Shown: positions 36,001-51,000 of the stretch, one piece after another | Layout of the letters: every line of letters begins with the position of its first letter | Position numbering within the stretch: the stretch's first letter is position 1 | Assembly (NCBI GenBank): GCA_023634235.1 | Contig: JAMKCF010000007.1 | Coordinates: forward strand, 15,816,592-15,880,591 | Length of the DNA: 64,000 nucleotides | DNA from: Pisaster brevispinus | Taxonomy: Eukaryota > Echinodermata > Asteroidea > Forcipulatida > Asteriidae | Direction: 5' to 3' | Notes under the pieces: generated by a model | Told to the model about the DNA's origin: nothing | The model's database searches: none | Seen by the model: the letters and a program-made list of their open reading frames with translations, nothing else | Translations under genes and position numbers: made by a program

Positions 36001-39000
36001 GCAGTTTCTCTCGAGCACACACACCCATATGGCAGTTACTGGGTACTTCCATTGTTGTTCTATTATTCCCTTTTCGGAAGAAGTCCTCAGTAGGGTACCA
36101 CTAGAACAAAGATTCCCTTGTGGGGGAAGCGTTGTTCCATTGTGTAGGAGTACCCGCTAAGTTGACGTGTGTGTAAGGGCACATCTACATGTATCCAATG
36201 ACGTACAAGTAGAGGGTAAACATACAATCCAACAAGATTGGTCAAGCGTACAATGTGTGAAAAATGCAGGCCCTAATTGTGTGAAGGTACAAAGAATTAA
36301 CAGATCTACAAAAATGTACAAATGGGAGGGGAAGAGAAGGGGGTTGCTAGTTTTGAAGTACACCTGTATAACTTAAGCTTAGTATTATGTATCATCCTTT
36401 TTTGAAGCTGCATTCTTTTCTTTCTTTTTTTTCTCTCTCCAAAAAAAGACTGATTTCTTCTTGTATTGTTTAAAGAAGCATTTCCATTCAAATGCAATTA
36501 TGCCACAAGCTACACATTGACCAAGCACCAAGCAAAGTTCAAGATGGACCTTATGCATTGACGTCAATCACGCCACCATCTTAGATGTGAAACAGTGATG
36601 AAACAATGGAAAACACAGTATGCATGGCACACAGGATGAGCCAATGGGAAACCTCCTTTTGACCTCCAGCTGAGGGCGCCCTATTCGCCAAGTGACGTCA
36701 ATGCATTTAGGTGTATTAAGTGTAATGAGATATATATGAAACATTTAGATCATAGAGACATTAGTCGTGTTTTGTAACATTGTATATGAATATTATTTTC
36801 TAACAGTATTCAGCAGAAATTATTAAAAAATTTAATACAGTAATAATAATTTCTGTGTTTATTTATTCATTCACATCATGTCAAGCACTAGTTATATACA
36901 CTGTACATCCCATCCCAAGGACAAAAGCAATGAATGGTTCAGTGTCTTGCATTGGGACACAAGTGTCGAGACCGGGACTCGAACCCACACTCTGCTGATC
37001 AGAAACACCAGAGCTTGATGAGTCCAGTGCGCTTGACTGCCGTGACACAGTCCTGCAGCCAGCGTTCGCTGCTAGTCGTGCGGTCACTGCTAGTCGTGCG
37101 ATCGCTGCTAGTACAGCAGGTAGCTGGTGGGATTGTGCCTTTCGTGATACAAGCATTCAGAGATTTGCCATTTGAAAAAGTGCCTTAACGTAGAAAAAGG
37201 TAGAATAACAAGGGATGAAAGCCATTTTGAAAATTGCTTCTTATTCAACCTATATTTTTCTAAATCCATCTTGCCCTGCCTCATTTTGATAAAATGCGCC
37301 CCTTAACCCTTTCAATACCATTGTCGAGTTTACTCGACAAAAAAAGTCGCCGCGTTTGAGACCCTGTATTTATTTTGTTTGGCGCCCTCTTTTGTTGACC
37401 TTTATATAGACGGGTAGCTTGTTTATCGAGCTTTACAATGGTGTGTATTGTATAGGGGGTCGCCATTACGATTTTCCGAGACAAACTACATTGTATGCAG
37501 CAGTACTTCCAGATTTCATGCTTCCGTTTTCCCGACAAAAAATCACCACCATGGCTGTTCGTGACCCGGAGGTTTTGGTTGAAATATTTGTCGTTAGTGT
37601 CTCCGAATTGGACTTGAAAAATCTGAAGAAGAACCTAGTGAAGATTTGGATGAAACACGTACAATGGTGGCAACGATCCTGATGATATACCGATAGCTGG
37701 ACCGAGCACTGCACCCCTTCAACGCCGTGGGCTTGGGCATGGGCTCGGCGGGCCTCGACCCATTCGTGCCGATCGAGGTCATGAAGATAATATTTGAAAT
37801 CATATGAAAGATCATTTCATTAGCTACAAATTGTATGCACAAAGTTTTTCCACATAAATATGTCTTCACACAGAAAATCAAGATTGAAAAAAGTGAACAC
37901 TGCACTTTGCTTTTTGTGTGCAAAAATGCGGTACACAGCAGTGTGACCCCTGTAAACAATGCGGTATTGAAAGGGTTAACAATCACAGATGTATCTCTCA
38001 AACCGCAGCTTAGCAACACAAGACCACATGTCCACCGCAGGGAACGACTGGCACACTTTGCATTGACCTATAGCTCCTTAATTTTTTTAATGAAACACAG
38101 GCTTGAGGATTGTAGGTCAGGAGGTAAGGCCAATTAAAAAAATACACCAGGTGATTGTCCTGGGGGGTGGGGGGGGAGGGGTTCAAAAAAGAGGAAGATG
38201 AGGGCCTTTTTATTTGTTAAAGTATTTCTTTCAGGAAAGAGGAAAAAGCCAGACCAAAAATTTACTGGTTTTGTGGAACTTTTGGAAATCTTAAGTATGG
38301 AAAAATCAAACCTCAAAAGAATGGTGCCAAGATGAAGAGAAAATACATATAAAAGTTAGGGTGTTTTGGGGTGTGTTTTTTTTTTGGGGGGGGGGGCAAA
38401 AAAAAAAAAATTACAAATTACAAAAAAGATGAGACTTTAAAAAAAGGATGAGATTTAAAAAAAGGATTTGACTTAAAAAAAGATGTCAGCAGGGATGATC
38501 AACTGGTTTTTTTTTAGCTTGGCTTTTTAACAATGCACTGTGCCAATAGACCTTTATCATCTTGATTTTTCTCCAATCCAAACCATTGTAACCAAACCGA
38601 GGCTGGAAGAAAATAATAGTCTGGTTCCTTCCTTGTGCAATGAATGTTAGCATTCATTACTGCTGTTGGATACAGGGAACATTACCAAGATGGTGGTAGC
38701 ATGATAAAGGTCTATTGTGAAGGAGGGGTGTAGTGTATTTTTTTTTAAACAGAACCTGTGATTCTACACTTCATGTTTGTTTCTCTTGAGTCTTTTTTGT
38801 TCCAATGGGGAAAAACTTTTAAAATTGGGGAGGGGAGAGGGCGGGGGGGGGGGGGGGGGGGTAGTTCATTCACTTTATCTTACTAGTTAATAATTTTTTT
38901 ATAAACGAACATGTAGGAATCTAGAACAGATGTAAGGTGGTGATCCCTGTTTTTGTTGGGGTGTTTAATTTGTTTCAAACTGTTTTTTGCTTGGGGGATT

Positions 39001-42000
39001 TTCGTAAATGAAATTTGATCAAGTTTGATTGATAAAAAAATGAGTAAGAATCTCTTTTGAAAAAATATGATTGAAAAAGGGCTGACATACTGGGAATACA
39101 AATGATTATATGTTCTCAACAAAACAAATTAACATCGGAGTGTTTTATCAACACTTGGGGGAAAATATACAGGAAATCCTTCATTCATACATTTCTTAAA
39201 TTAGAATGTGATTAATTTTCTCAATTTCAGTTTCTCAATTGTCAATATTCAAGAAAGCACTCTGGAGCATATTTTTGTAAAATACATGTACAAATATTCT
39301 TCCCTTTGTACAACAACACAAACCAAAAACATCAAATCAGAAAACAGCATGAAGATGAAAGAGGTAAGTTTATTTTTTTCATTTTTCCACAGTTGAAACC
39401 ACAAGCAGCCAGCGCTGTCCGAAATTACAATATTCACCACACTGACGACTTCTCGACTGTTAGGCGTCTTCAGAACATTTAAAAGTTGGTACAAACACGG
39501 ACACTGTGTCTGTACCTGATTAATTAATTGGATGCATCGGTCGCCAATTAACAAATGAGAAAACCCTCTTCTGTATTAACAAGCACTGGCCTTCAGATGA
39601 CGTAAACAAATTAATTAGTGGGGGGGGGCGGTTTTAACTGCTTCTTGATTTCATCGGATTTCTACCGTCCCCTCCTTCCACTAATCCCTCCGACTCCATT
39701 AGTGCCACAATAAACACGCCTGCACGTCTCCATTGTGTCTTTTGTCTGCCGAGTGAATCACATTAGAATTGGAAACCCCTTGGAGGGCAGTTTAACCCTG
39801 TTCCCCCCTCATTGAGTCATGACGCTCTTGCCGTTCTTCTTCTTGTCGACCAGACAGTAGAAATCAATTTGTGAGTGTACAGGTTTTGGTGGGATCTTTT
39901 AATCCTATTAGTGGATGCAGTGTCTAGTGGTCTTGGGGTGAATTGTGACGGGGACAAGCTGTAAGAGGCTTACCGACGGCAATAACGGAAATCATTTAAC
40001 GGTTAGGTCTTTTACACGTCTGAACAATGCATTGCGTTTGACATGCCTACACTACTACCGATGGTAATAAGACTGCCCAACGTGCACCCTAAAAAATGTA
40101 TCTCTACTCAATCGAATATCTGTCCATGAACACATCAAATGGAAGGTGTCATTGATTTGTAACCCTCCAACAATCTGGCAGATTGTGGAGCCCACTTTTT
40201 CACCATCCAAAACCAGGCTTCACTGACCATGCATGGTTACGTACACTTTAGGCCCCTTTCACATGAGCACCAGTAACAAAGGTCCTCGTTACATTAATAG
40301 GTGCCAGTTGTTTTGACCCAAGCAGATTCTTTCTCAAAGACTTTTTTTAAAGCCTTCAAGAAAGACTCTGCTAGTGTCGAAACGTCAGGCCGCTAACTGA
40401 ATTTTGCATTTATCCCATTGGTCCTAATGGTTGGTAAGCAGTTTGCAAACAGCTAACTCCATTTCCTCAACTGAGCACACAGACATATACCAGAGTCCCT
40501 TGTTTTTCATGGAGGGATAACGCTCAGTATTGCTCAATCACTGAGCGCTTGAACAGCGACTTATTTAGGTCTTCAAAAGCCTTCTTCTCTATACTTAGAA
40601 ATATCTCAGATGGAAAATTGTTCTCTGGAGAAATGGTACAGCTATCTGTTAAGCTTTTTGCTTTGAACTAATCAAGTTTATCAAATTTATACTTGTATTT
40701 TTCTTGAACTAAATTACCCAGTTCTGCACTTTGTCTTTTTAAAGAAATAGTACATGTAAATCTTTAAGAAAAAAAAATAATAATAAATTGAACTTTGCAT
40801 AAAGAATTCAATACACAAGCCACGACGTACCTCGAAGAGATTTCAGTAAAACACACACAATATTCCCCACTATCCTACACTAGCCTATCAACCAACAGCC
40901 TGATTTGTTTGATTCTCTTGGACTGAGGACAACACAATGTAAACTGAATATGCCGAGTGTGGGTTAGAGTCCTGGTCTTGACACTTGTGTCCTTTAAAGC
41001 AAGACGCTTAACCATTATTTGCTCCATCCTTCAGACAGGACATAGAGCCGCAGGTCCGTGTGTTGTGTGAATGCATGTGAAAGAACCAAGTTCATTTATC
41101 GTTAAGAGAAGGGGCTTGTCCCGGTGGATTTGGCATGGTCTGGCAGCGATATGCGCCACCTCACCTTGTATCCCTTTCAAGGTATTGTGTTATTATTATA
41201 AAAATCATTCTTAACAAGCTTCACCAGACTACACTTTACACAGAAACCAGATCCATATCGCTACACCTTGTCTTGAGCTTGGGTTAGGAGGGGGAAGGAG
41301 GGGGGGAAGCTGCCGTCTAAAAGGACCACAAAAGAACAAAACACTTACTTGAACATATAGAGTCCGACGGCTGAAGACAAACTGAAAAGCATCACCTGGA
41401 AATAACAAGCAAACAAAACAGACTTCTTACACTCAAGTACAAACAGAGAAAGTGAGTATTTTTTTTCTTTACTTCATTGTCCAGACAGTTAAATACAGTC
41501 AAATTTTTCAAGTGATTTTGTTTTTTAAACCCTGTCTGACCGTTCAATATCGTCCACCGTGGTTTTCAGTAGTTAGGCATGCGATCCAAAAGAGGAAAGT
41601 TGAAGGCAAAGCAAGACTTTGTACTGTTTTTAAAAACTTTCAATGGCACAGCTGAGAGTGAAACTAATGGTAGTGGTGAACACATCTAAACAGTGCACCA
41701 CCAACCCTCCTACTATGTGACCATTCATTATTACAATGATAGATAAACTACGCCAGCCTGCAATACGATATCATGTTGTGAACGCATCTACACAGTACAG
41801 AGTCAATCCTCTCTTTACTGTGAAATTGGCCGGACGACCCCCCTCTTTTGACTCAAATTCCTCAGGCCATGTTTAAACACTCCTCACTGTGTTTATATTG
41901 CATGTTTAAACTTGGCCATATGATCTCCCCTCGACCAATCAAAATGGATGAACTGTCCTAGGCGTTTATGAATAATAGACAAACTATGCCAGCCTACAAT

Positions 42001-45000
42001 ATGTGGTAAATGCATACACAGTGCAAATAAACAATTAGTTCAGCTTGTGTCACAGTTGTGCCACCATACACAATCTGTGCAGTTGAACGATTTTGAATGG
42101 TTGGTCAACTCCCCAAAAAAGTTCTGCCTTAAAATATTGCAACGCCTGCGATATAAAATCATGGTGTTGTTTCCTTTGAGTACATACCTCTCCATGTTTG
42201 ATTGGCCTCACCAATCCTCTGGAAATTAAGATTTTGCATATAAGCTCGGTCGCCTGGAATGAACAGAAAGAACAGACGACCAAAATAATTGAAAAGTCAC
42301 TTTGTTCAACTCTGCGATGTCAAAACTGCAGGGCTGCCAACATTTGCATCCTACTGTCAGGGAGATGTTGTTCAACAATCAGGGAGATATTTAGAATTAC
42401 ATTCAACGTAATAGGGAAAAAGGTTCCACAATTAGGGAGATTTTCAAATTTGTTCAACAGAGCATGGAAATATTAGTTTTTATTTTCAGGGAACATTCTG
42501 CAGAATCGGGGAGAGTTAGCAGCTCTGCACTTGTAAGGATAAAAAAACATTCCCAGCTGTTGAGAAGGTCAATAAAGGAACAATGAAAAATTTGGGATAG
42601 ACTGAAGGTAATAGAAAGCGTAGAGTGTTCTGTTAGGGTCTGAGAGTCATTTGGTGTGTACCTGTGAGTTTAACCCTTGCAGTGTCCATGGCTAATTAAT
42701 TTGGCACAAGTTTGTGTAATGGTAAGGCTGATGAAACCAACCCATTTCTAATAGATTTGTATCTAAAGGTTAAACACACCACGAAACCTGAAAATTGTCG
42801 GCTCAGTGCTATAAGGCCGTTCATTGCAATTACATATCTATAATAATCAAAGGGAGTTAAATGAAAAATGCTGATAAATTTTGGAAACATGAATGTTTCT
42901 TCTTTGCCACTTTGCCAAATAATGCTAATTTAGAGACCACTCTTGATCAATAAACTCCATTTACCAGGATATCCAAAATATTCAAAAGAAACTTTGTGAA
43001 ATCCATTTAAACTACACTAACGACCTTACAAACTTGAGCTGATGAAATGACCTTTGTAAAAGTTCAAATTGTGACCAGTTTGGAAAGTCAACTTTTATAG
43101 TTATGTGTAGTTCTCAAGGGAGGGGGGGGGGTGAGAGAAGTAGGGACTACTTTCCATGGTTAGCGTTTTTAAAAGAGAAAAAGTGAAAGTAAACTTTCCA
43201 AGAGGTTTCCTGAGAAACTTGTCCAGGGTGTAGAGGGAGAATAGACTTTATGCAAAGGTCATGCAAAGGTCAAAAGGTAAAGGTTGCTCATTGGCTAATC
43301 CTTTGTACTACATAGCTCAAAGTTTCCATTTTGTTATCATAGTAGTGCCTCTAAGATTGTGGCGGAATGACGTCAGTGGCTCAGGTCGATTATAGCCGTT
43401 TTTGAAACGGCGGCTTGGGCCTGAGCTCTGTCGGTTATTTAGGAAAATGTGTGCTGTCCGTATGGGGCTTCTTACAGGTGGACAGAGCCCAAGCCTCAGC
43501 TGTGGTTTCAAAAACAGCCATACAGGCATAATATCTGGCCCGTGGGGGGAAAAAAGTACAAGGGCTGCCCTGCATTGTTCACATGGCAAAAACTTTTCAA
43601 ACGCCTTTTCAGGCTATTCTGTAAAAAAAAGTTGCCGTTTTTTCTGAGGGGGAAAACAAAATTGGAACATCAGAATAAAGTAAGAAGAATGTCATGCCTG
43701 ATTTATTCATAGGTGGTGACTGGAGTCTGCCCTAGATGCAGCAATGAGTTATCGGCCATTTTGTAGTTTGCAAACAAGAGGTACACTTTGAAGCACTGGG
43801 CTGACTGTGGTGAGCAGCTTATCTACATAATCAATGCCGAGTACATTATTTGTTAGCAATGTCAGAGTGCAATCAAACTAAAATGGCAAAATAAAAATGC
43901 TGTTTTTTTCTAAAGATTCAAACTTGTATCATAGAGTACTTTAGTGTATGGTTTAATGTTTAGTAATTGAGTCAGATAGTACAGGTGTAAGTAGTTAACT
44001 ACTTAACGATGGAAGATTTGTATGTACATTGTACACATACAACTTTGGCGAAACCATAAAACGGATGCCCAGCTAACAGTTAACACAGGATTTTTTACCT
44101 GTTTTTTTTGGGGGGGGGGTTTTGAGGGGGGTACTGTATGAGTAAGATCAACAAAGGTAGACGTGGTTAACACGCGCAGATATTGTTTAGCGAGCACAGG
44201 AATGTACTCCCATATTCTGCGCTTCATTTCCGCATACAATTACAAATAGGGACAAAGGGTACTGGAAATCATGCACAAAATATCCCTTTTTCTGCGGGAT
44301 ATTGTGTAATCCCCTATTTTAGACCTTCATCTTTTTTTTGAAAAAACAACGATTACAAAAGATCGATATGCTGTATTCAGCATAAAATGGAAACAGGCCT
44401 AATTCTTCATCTTTGAAAGTGCAAGGGCACCAAGGTGCCTTTTTTCCTTGGTAAAGGGCACCTCTATGAGGACATTGTAACTTTCAATCGTCTTAAACAT
44501 TCTATACGTTGAGGAATACATTACTTAGGCCCTATAGGTTCTAATGACAGTTAGTGTTATTTTAAGGCTCATTTTTTTCAAATATTTGACGCATTAAAGT
44601 AAGAACAATAACACCACATGTACTAATTAGTTTAATGTAGCATTTATATCTAGAAAATGTCAAAGCGCTTAGGCCTTTTGTTAAGACAAGTATTCACCCC
44701 TTGTACAGCGTGGAGCGCACCTCCGCACAATGCTCGTCTACTGGGCAAGTTTCGGGTGGGCGAGTAGAATGACTAGACTGTGTGACAGTGTGTGACGTAG
44801 CTCTCGAATTGACTAGATCGACCATGCTCCAGTGCATGGTCGATCTAGTCAATCTCCCTGTGCTCTATGGTTTCTGGCAGGTCTAGTCACTCAAGTCGCC
44901 CACCCGAACTTGCTCCTTGTGTACATTTTGACTCCCAAAATGGCGGACAGGATAGGCGCATATTGTGCAATGGGACATTACTAAGTTTCTGAATAATGAG

Positions 45001-48000
45001 ACCTAGCACCTTGTAAGGGTTTACCCCTTCTCCTTTCAATAAGAATATTGGGTTCTTTGATGTGCATTAATAATGGCTTCTTATATAGCGCTCGTATCCG
45101 TCCCTCAGTGACGCTCAAAGCGATTCAACATTAATTATTTTTTGGGCTACGTTTGAAGTATGAGGCCTACTCCTTTACATAGGACCATGTAATGGTTTAC
45201 AAGGTGCTGTGGCGCAATATGCAGCCGATCAAACCAGGAACACCGGGGCGGACCCCTTCTCTTTTCGATAAGTGCACTGGGTTCTTTTACGTGCGTTACA
45301 CAACACACGGGGCCAACGGCTTTACGTCCCATCCGAAGGACGAAGCAATCATGGTTAAGTGTCTTGCTTAAGGACACAAGTTTCACGACCGGGACTCGAA
45401 CCCACACTCTGCTGATCAGAAACACAAGAGCTTGAGTCCGGTGCTCTTATCCGCTCGGCCACGACACCCATACACAATACGCAGGACCTTAGGTGTCCCA
45501 TCCGAAGGACGAAGCCATCAGGGTTAATTGTCTTGCTCAAGGACACAAGTATCGAGACTGGGACTGGAACCCACACTCTGCTGACCAGAAAAACCAGAAC
45601 TCGAGTCCGAACAAACCCGGTCATGAGTTTTAGCGGGGAAGTGCCTAGTTTTGGCATGGAGTGTCACACTAACATGTAGTCTTTATGACTAAATCATAAT
45701 GAATGGTAAATAAGATTTAAATCAAAGTGTTACATATTTATTTGTCAATGGTTACTACATTAGCGCCAAATAGTGCTGAAAACTTAAAAGTGCAGGTTTA
45801 AGATTCAGGCCTTCCCACACTATTAAGTACATGTAGGTTTAGGGTAAATGGGAGTCATTTGAACTCTAGGGGGCAGCAGACCGGGTAAACTTCCTTCTTT
45901 TTCCACAGTTCTGAGCATGAACAGATTTCCATGAATAATGAATTCGCACGGTAAGTCTGCCGCCACCTCGCATTCCGAAAAGTTTCCAACACGGATGATT
46001 TACAATACAGTGTGCCCTCTGCAGTTTGGCAAGGAGAGGCCATTTCGAATTGCATCATGGGAAATGGCCTATAATTGTTGTTGCCTCGCAGCGCCCGCCA
46101 CATGGCGTTGATTGTTACAGTTAATCTGGAATACCTTAACTTGAAAGGGTTTTTATGTACAATTTAAGGTGAAGAAGTTATCTTTTGGTAACAGAGTGAT
46201 TCGTTTTTATTTCCAAAGGTATGTTGTGTTTTTTTTCAATAACTTTTTTGACATTTGTTTCTGACTTTGAGACAACAGTACAAATGAGAAAAAAATGTGT
46301 GCACAACTTTACATCTAACACATGTTTTGTTGTTGAACTCAAACATTGTTTCCTCATTTCATCCTCAAAATAAACTAAACTCGTAAACACAATAAAAGAA
46401 TCACGACAAAAGTTTATCTCTGGATTTCTAGGTATGGCAGAAAACCACGGAATGCCAATGCTGCAGTCCAGGAGTAAACAACACTAAATCTAATTGTTCT
46501 TGCGTGCTAAAGTTAAGGGTTAAAGGTTCCGAGCGCTTTTGGGGCAAATGGTCTGTCCGAGACAAACTGTCGAGGGCGCACTGTATTGCGAGTACTGTAT
46601 TGGATCACGGTTCAGAAACTATTAGTAAGTTGGTCCACATGTAGCCCTTTAGGTGTGTAGCCCTTTCCACAACACAAGACATACCAGACAAAATTTAGTG
46701 AGCCCGTTCACACCTGATTTGTTAACCCCAGGAAACGCCCAGGAAGTGTCGTCCACGTTGCTTCCTCTGTTCTGAAGTAGGGATAGCACCATGGGTTGAA
46801 GTGACATTTACCAAAGGGGTCAAGAGGCGAGAGTGCACATTTTCCGAGCACATGGTGGTAGTGGGGTTAATCTTTCCTGTGGTTCTCCCATGCAAGTTTC
46901 ATAGGAGAGGTTCTGTAGTGTGTGAAAAAGGCCCACCTCTCAAACCAACTTTTGCCATTTGCCAGGGGAAACCTTTTTTATTTTTTAAATGGCACTAATT
47001 ATTATTAAAGGCCCACTACATCTATGGCTGATGGTCAAACATGTTAATTTTTGTCTGCTGGTGCTGCGTACAACTTCATAATATTTGGCACTTACCAGCT
47101 GCATTGAATATGCCGTAAGTCTGATCCTGCTGTAAGTATTATAAAACATGAAACGGTTAACAAACAGTTAAAGACAACTCACCAGTGTTGCCATGTAGAG
47201 AGCCAGTGTGGGTCTCCTACAACAGAAAATAGGGGTGTGTGGTTAGAACTTGCTTCCTGATGCTCTCAAGGGAGAGAGGACACTACTGCGGGGTAGGGGT
47301 GTTGTTTCATTATTTGTTTTTCTCTTCTGGTTTGTTTTGTTTGAGATAATCCCCCTTTGTTTTACAGTTTGTAGCGCCCTCTTTTGACTCGGTTTCCTCA
47401 GGCCATGTTTAAACACTCCACACTGTGTTTTCATGGCCACGTGATCTCTTCTCGACCAATCAGAACGGACGAACTGTCCCGGGTACTTATGGAGTAAACA
47501 ATCAATCGATACCTTGATTTTTGTTCCAATGAGATAGCAACACCTGAAGCGACACAGGCAGGCACCAAGGCAAACCATGGGTAGAAACGACCAATGATTC
47601 TCCTGGAAATACAATCAAAAATTTCAAAACATTTTATTTTTCACATGGAAGTGTATACACAACAAGATTTAGGAATTAAAGATGAATTATTATTCAATGT
47701 TATTATTGGCGTCTGAAACTAACCGGTCAGAGTTCTACTTCAACCGGATTCCAGTGTTTTATTGAGTATACTACCACATCCAGAATAAACTGCTGAGAGA
47801 GTGGTTTAAAAGCTGCCAGAGTCACCAGGGTGTGGCTCACCAGAGTGTGGGTCTGTACCCTGTACTGAAGCACACCACACTCCTGGTGATCTGGCTCACC
47901 AGGGCCCAATTTCATAGAGTTGCTTAAGCACAAAAAGTAGCCAAGCACAACAAAATGATGCATACCAAAAAAAGGTTACCAGCCAAACTACCATGTCACA

Positions 48001-51000
48001 TGTACAATTTGTGACCGGTATCCGGCTCATTTCTGCTTAGCAGACAAATGTTAAGCAATACTTTCTGCTTAAGCAGCTCTATGAAATTGGACCCAGAGTG
48101 TGGGTCTGTACCCTGGACTGAAGCACACCAAACTCCTGGTGACCTAAATCCTCAAAGTCAAATTTGTTTTATATTGTACGATATTACAGTGTGAGGTACA
48201 CAAGACCACTGAACTTGTCCAGTTGTGATTTATTAATGGGAGACTTTGGAATGCTAGGTGGCAGCAGACTTACCAGGTAAATTTCCATTGTTTACGTAGT
48301 TCTGAGCATGTGCACATTACCGGAAACAATGGATTTACCTGGTAAGTCTGCTGCCACCTAGTGTCCCCCAAAAGTCTCCCATTGCACCAGGCCTACAGTC
48401 CAGTTTAAATTATTAGCCCTGTTTGGAAAGGAGCCAAAGCTATGGAGTAGATTGGCTAAACTGAATACCACACAAGACCTCTCGGCCACAACGACCCAAT
48501 ATATAACCGGTACTTCGTCTCACACCTGAATAAACATATTGTGGACATGAAAACGATTGCATTGGCTGCCAGGAAGTTAGTTGAGCGTAGAATGTCTAGA
48601 ATGAGCTTCTTGATATTTGGGATGCCTCGGTGAAAAATCAGTGTAGAAACCTGCACACAAATAAACAAAGAAAAGAGAAAATACAATCAACTCAAAATGT
48701 TTCAGATAATTTCAGGGTTCTCCCCATGTACAAGCTAGCGTATCGGGCCGATACCCGCTAATTGCGGGCCGATACCTGCTAATTGCGGGTCGATACCGCT
48801 GATTGCGCGCCTATACATGCACATTTCGGATAATACGCAAAAAAAAACCACTTTTTTTTCTTCTAACAAAAATCGAGAGAAAACCATCAAGAATGCTCCA
48901 GATTGCACAGTAGGGCTTTTAAAACCAAGATAAACACCAAGTAGAAAACATTCCGAAGTTGTTGTTTCAATTTAGCGTACTTCGGCCAAACATTAAACAA
49001 TTTTGGTCCAGAATGCCGGGGCCCAGTTTTGAAAAAACCTGGGGAGAACCCTGAATGTATACATCACTGGTGTTTGGAAAGGTTAATTATATCCTCAAAA
49101 AATACAGGTCTTAAAGCAATAATATACAAGCTTGCAACACCATGTGATTAAGATCTCTTTTGAGTAGTGGTGGCTGTGAGAAGGACTGGTATGTACATCA
49201 GGGCCCAATTTCATAGAGCTGCTTAAGCACAACAACCAGCTAAGCACAAAAAAATGATGCTTACCAGAACAAGGTTACCAGCCAAACTACCATGTAACAT
49301 GTACAATTTGTGACTGGTATCCTGCTCATTTCTGCTAAGCACAAAAATGTTAAGCGATATTATCTGCTTAAGCAGCTCTATGAAATTGAGCCCTGGGCTC
49401 GAATTGGACACTGGACCGCAGGCCCGAGGCCAGTGATTTTAGTGTCGGGCCAGTAAACCTGTGACTTGACAAGTCCGGCTGTTGTTCAATTGGGCAACAA
49501 TACTTCACTGTGTAATTTAATAAAAACAAATTAGGTTCAGATGTTGACTTCAAGTCCAATGAATGTCTATCAGTTCTGTTGAGTATTGAATACCAATTAA
49601 CACAAAATGAAAATAAAACTTCCCAAACATGCCTTAGTGCTTGTTAAAATAAAATTTTAAAAAGTTAAATATATGTTATTTATGCAGTTCAGTGTCCAGG
49701 CGTCAGGAAGTTTTTATCATTTTTCTTTCTGGTCTTGTAGGAAAATTTCTGGTCCAGTAAACATTTTTAGCTATAAAGCCCTAAAGTCTTGGGGATTTTC
49801 CCTCCAAGATGCTCTTACATTGAGTATTAGTAAAATTAGTAGGTCTACAACTAAAGTGGTATACGCTCATGGAACAGAAAGTAATTAATGCAGTGCCATT
49901 TCACATTTCAAATCTTTTCAAAAAGATTAGTTGAAGTACATGACTATTTTAATTTTCAACTTACAGTTAAAATAGTCACGTACAAAGTAAACAAAATAGT
50001 TGTTCACTGCTTTTTTCAGGGCCCAATTTCATAGAGCCGCTTTAAAAGCAGAAAATATTGCTTAAACAAAAACCAAAATTAATACTCTTTATCCCCGATG
50101 CAAAATTAACATCTATTAAATCATTGCTGAACCCGCTGCTAAAATATAGGATTCGAACTGCCTCTAGCTGCCGGGCAATCTCGGTGGTCTAGTTGGTAAG
50201 ACACTGCTCTAGAATTGCAAAGGTCGTGAGTTCGAATCCCACCCGAGTAATATGCCTGTGATTTTTTTCACAGAACTCGGGAAAGTACTGAGTATACAGT
50301 GCTAACACACATCGGTGTAGGGTAAAAACCAAAATTAATATTCTTTATCCCCGATGCAAAATTAACATCTATTAAATGCTTAAACAATTGTCTGCCAAGT
50401 AAAAATGAGCAGGATACCAGTCACAGATTGTACATGTGACATGGTAGTTTGGCTGGTAACCTTATTCTGGTAAGCATAACTTTGTTGTGCTTAGCTAGTT
50501 TTTGTGCTTAAGCAGCTCTATGAAATTGGGTCCTGATCTCACAATTTGATTACATTTTCATTAGGTTGTCATGAATGATACTTAGTGATGGATTTAGAGG
50601 GGTGGGTGCAGCAGACACATGTCCCCCCCCCCCCCTTCCCAATTTTCACTGACTTGAAAACAAAAAAGTTATTCGTAAATGCATTTGAAAATGAAATGCT
50701 TCTGAAATGTCCCAAGTCACTGCAAGTGCCAAGTGTAGATTCCAGACCAGAGTGATCAGTGAGCATACATCTTTTAAAGATTATCCCGGATTCCTATTAG
50801 AAAAAAGGCAGGCCCCCAACCCCACGCCATGATGATTAACTTATCTTAGACAACAGCTTGAAAATTAGCGTTCAAAAATTTGCACCTCCCTTGTCATGCT
50901 TGTGCCCGCCCCCACCCCACCCCACCCCACCTCACCCCACCTCACCCCACCTCCCTTTTGGCCTTGGCCTTGTGCCCCACCCCTCTTTCTGAAAATCCCA

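Larger units (their letters stand above)
20159..41348. other. TMEM135 intron 6, 21.2 kb
   Basis: Largest intron of the gene. It holds the plus-strand lectin gene, two kinds of TTAA/TA-flanked elements, hAT-like MITEs, SINEs and minisatellites, each listed separately. Between about 38.8 and 41.3 kb only poly-G and AT tracts, a foldback near 40310-40410 and a decayed Leu-type SINE were seen. Confidence 0.9.
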
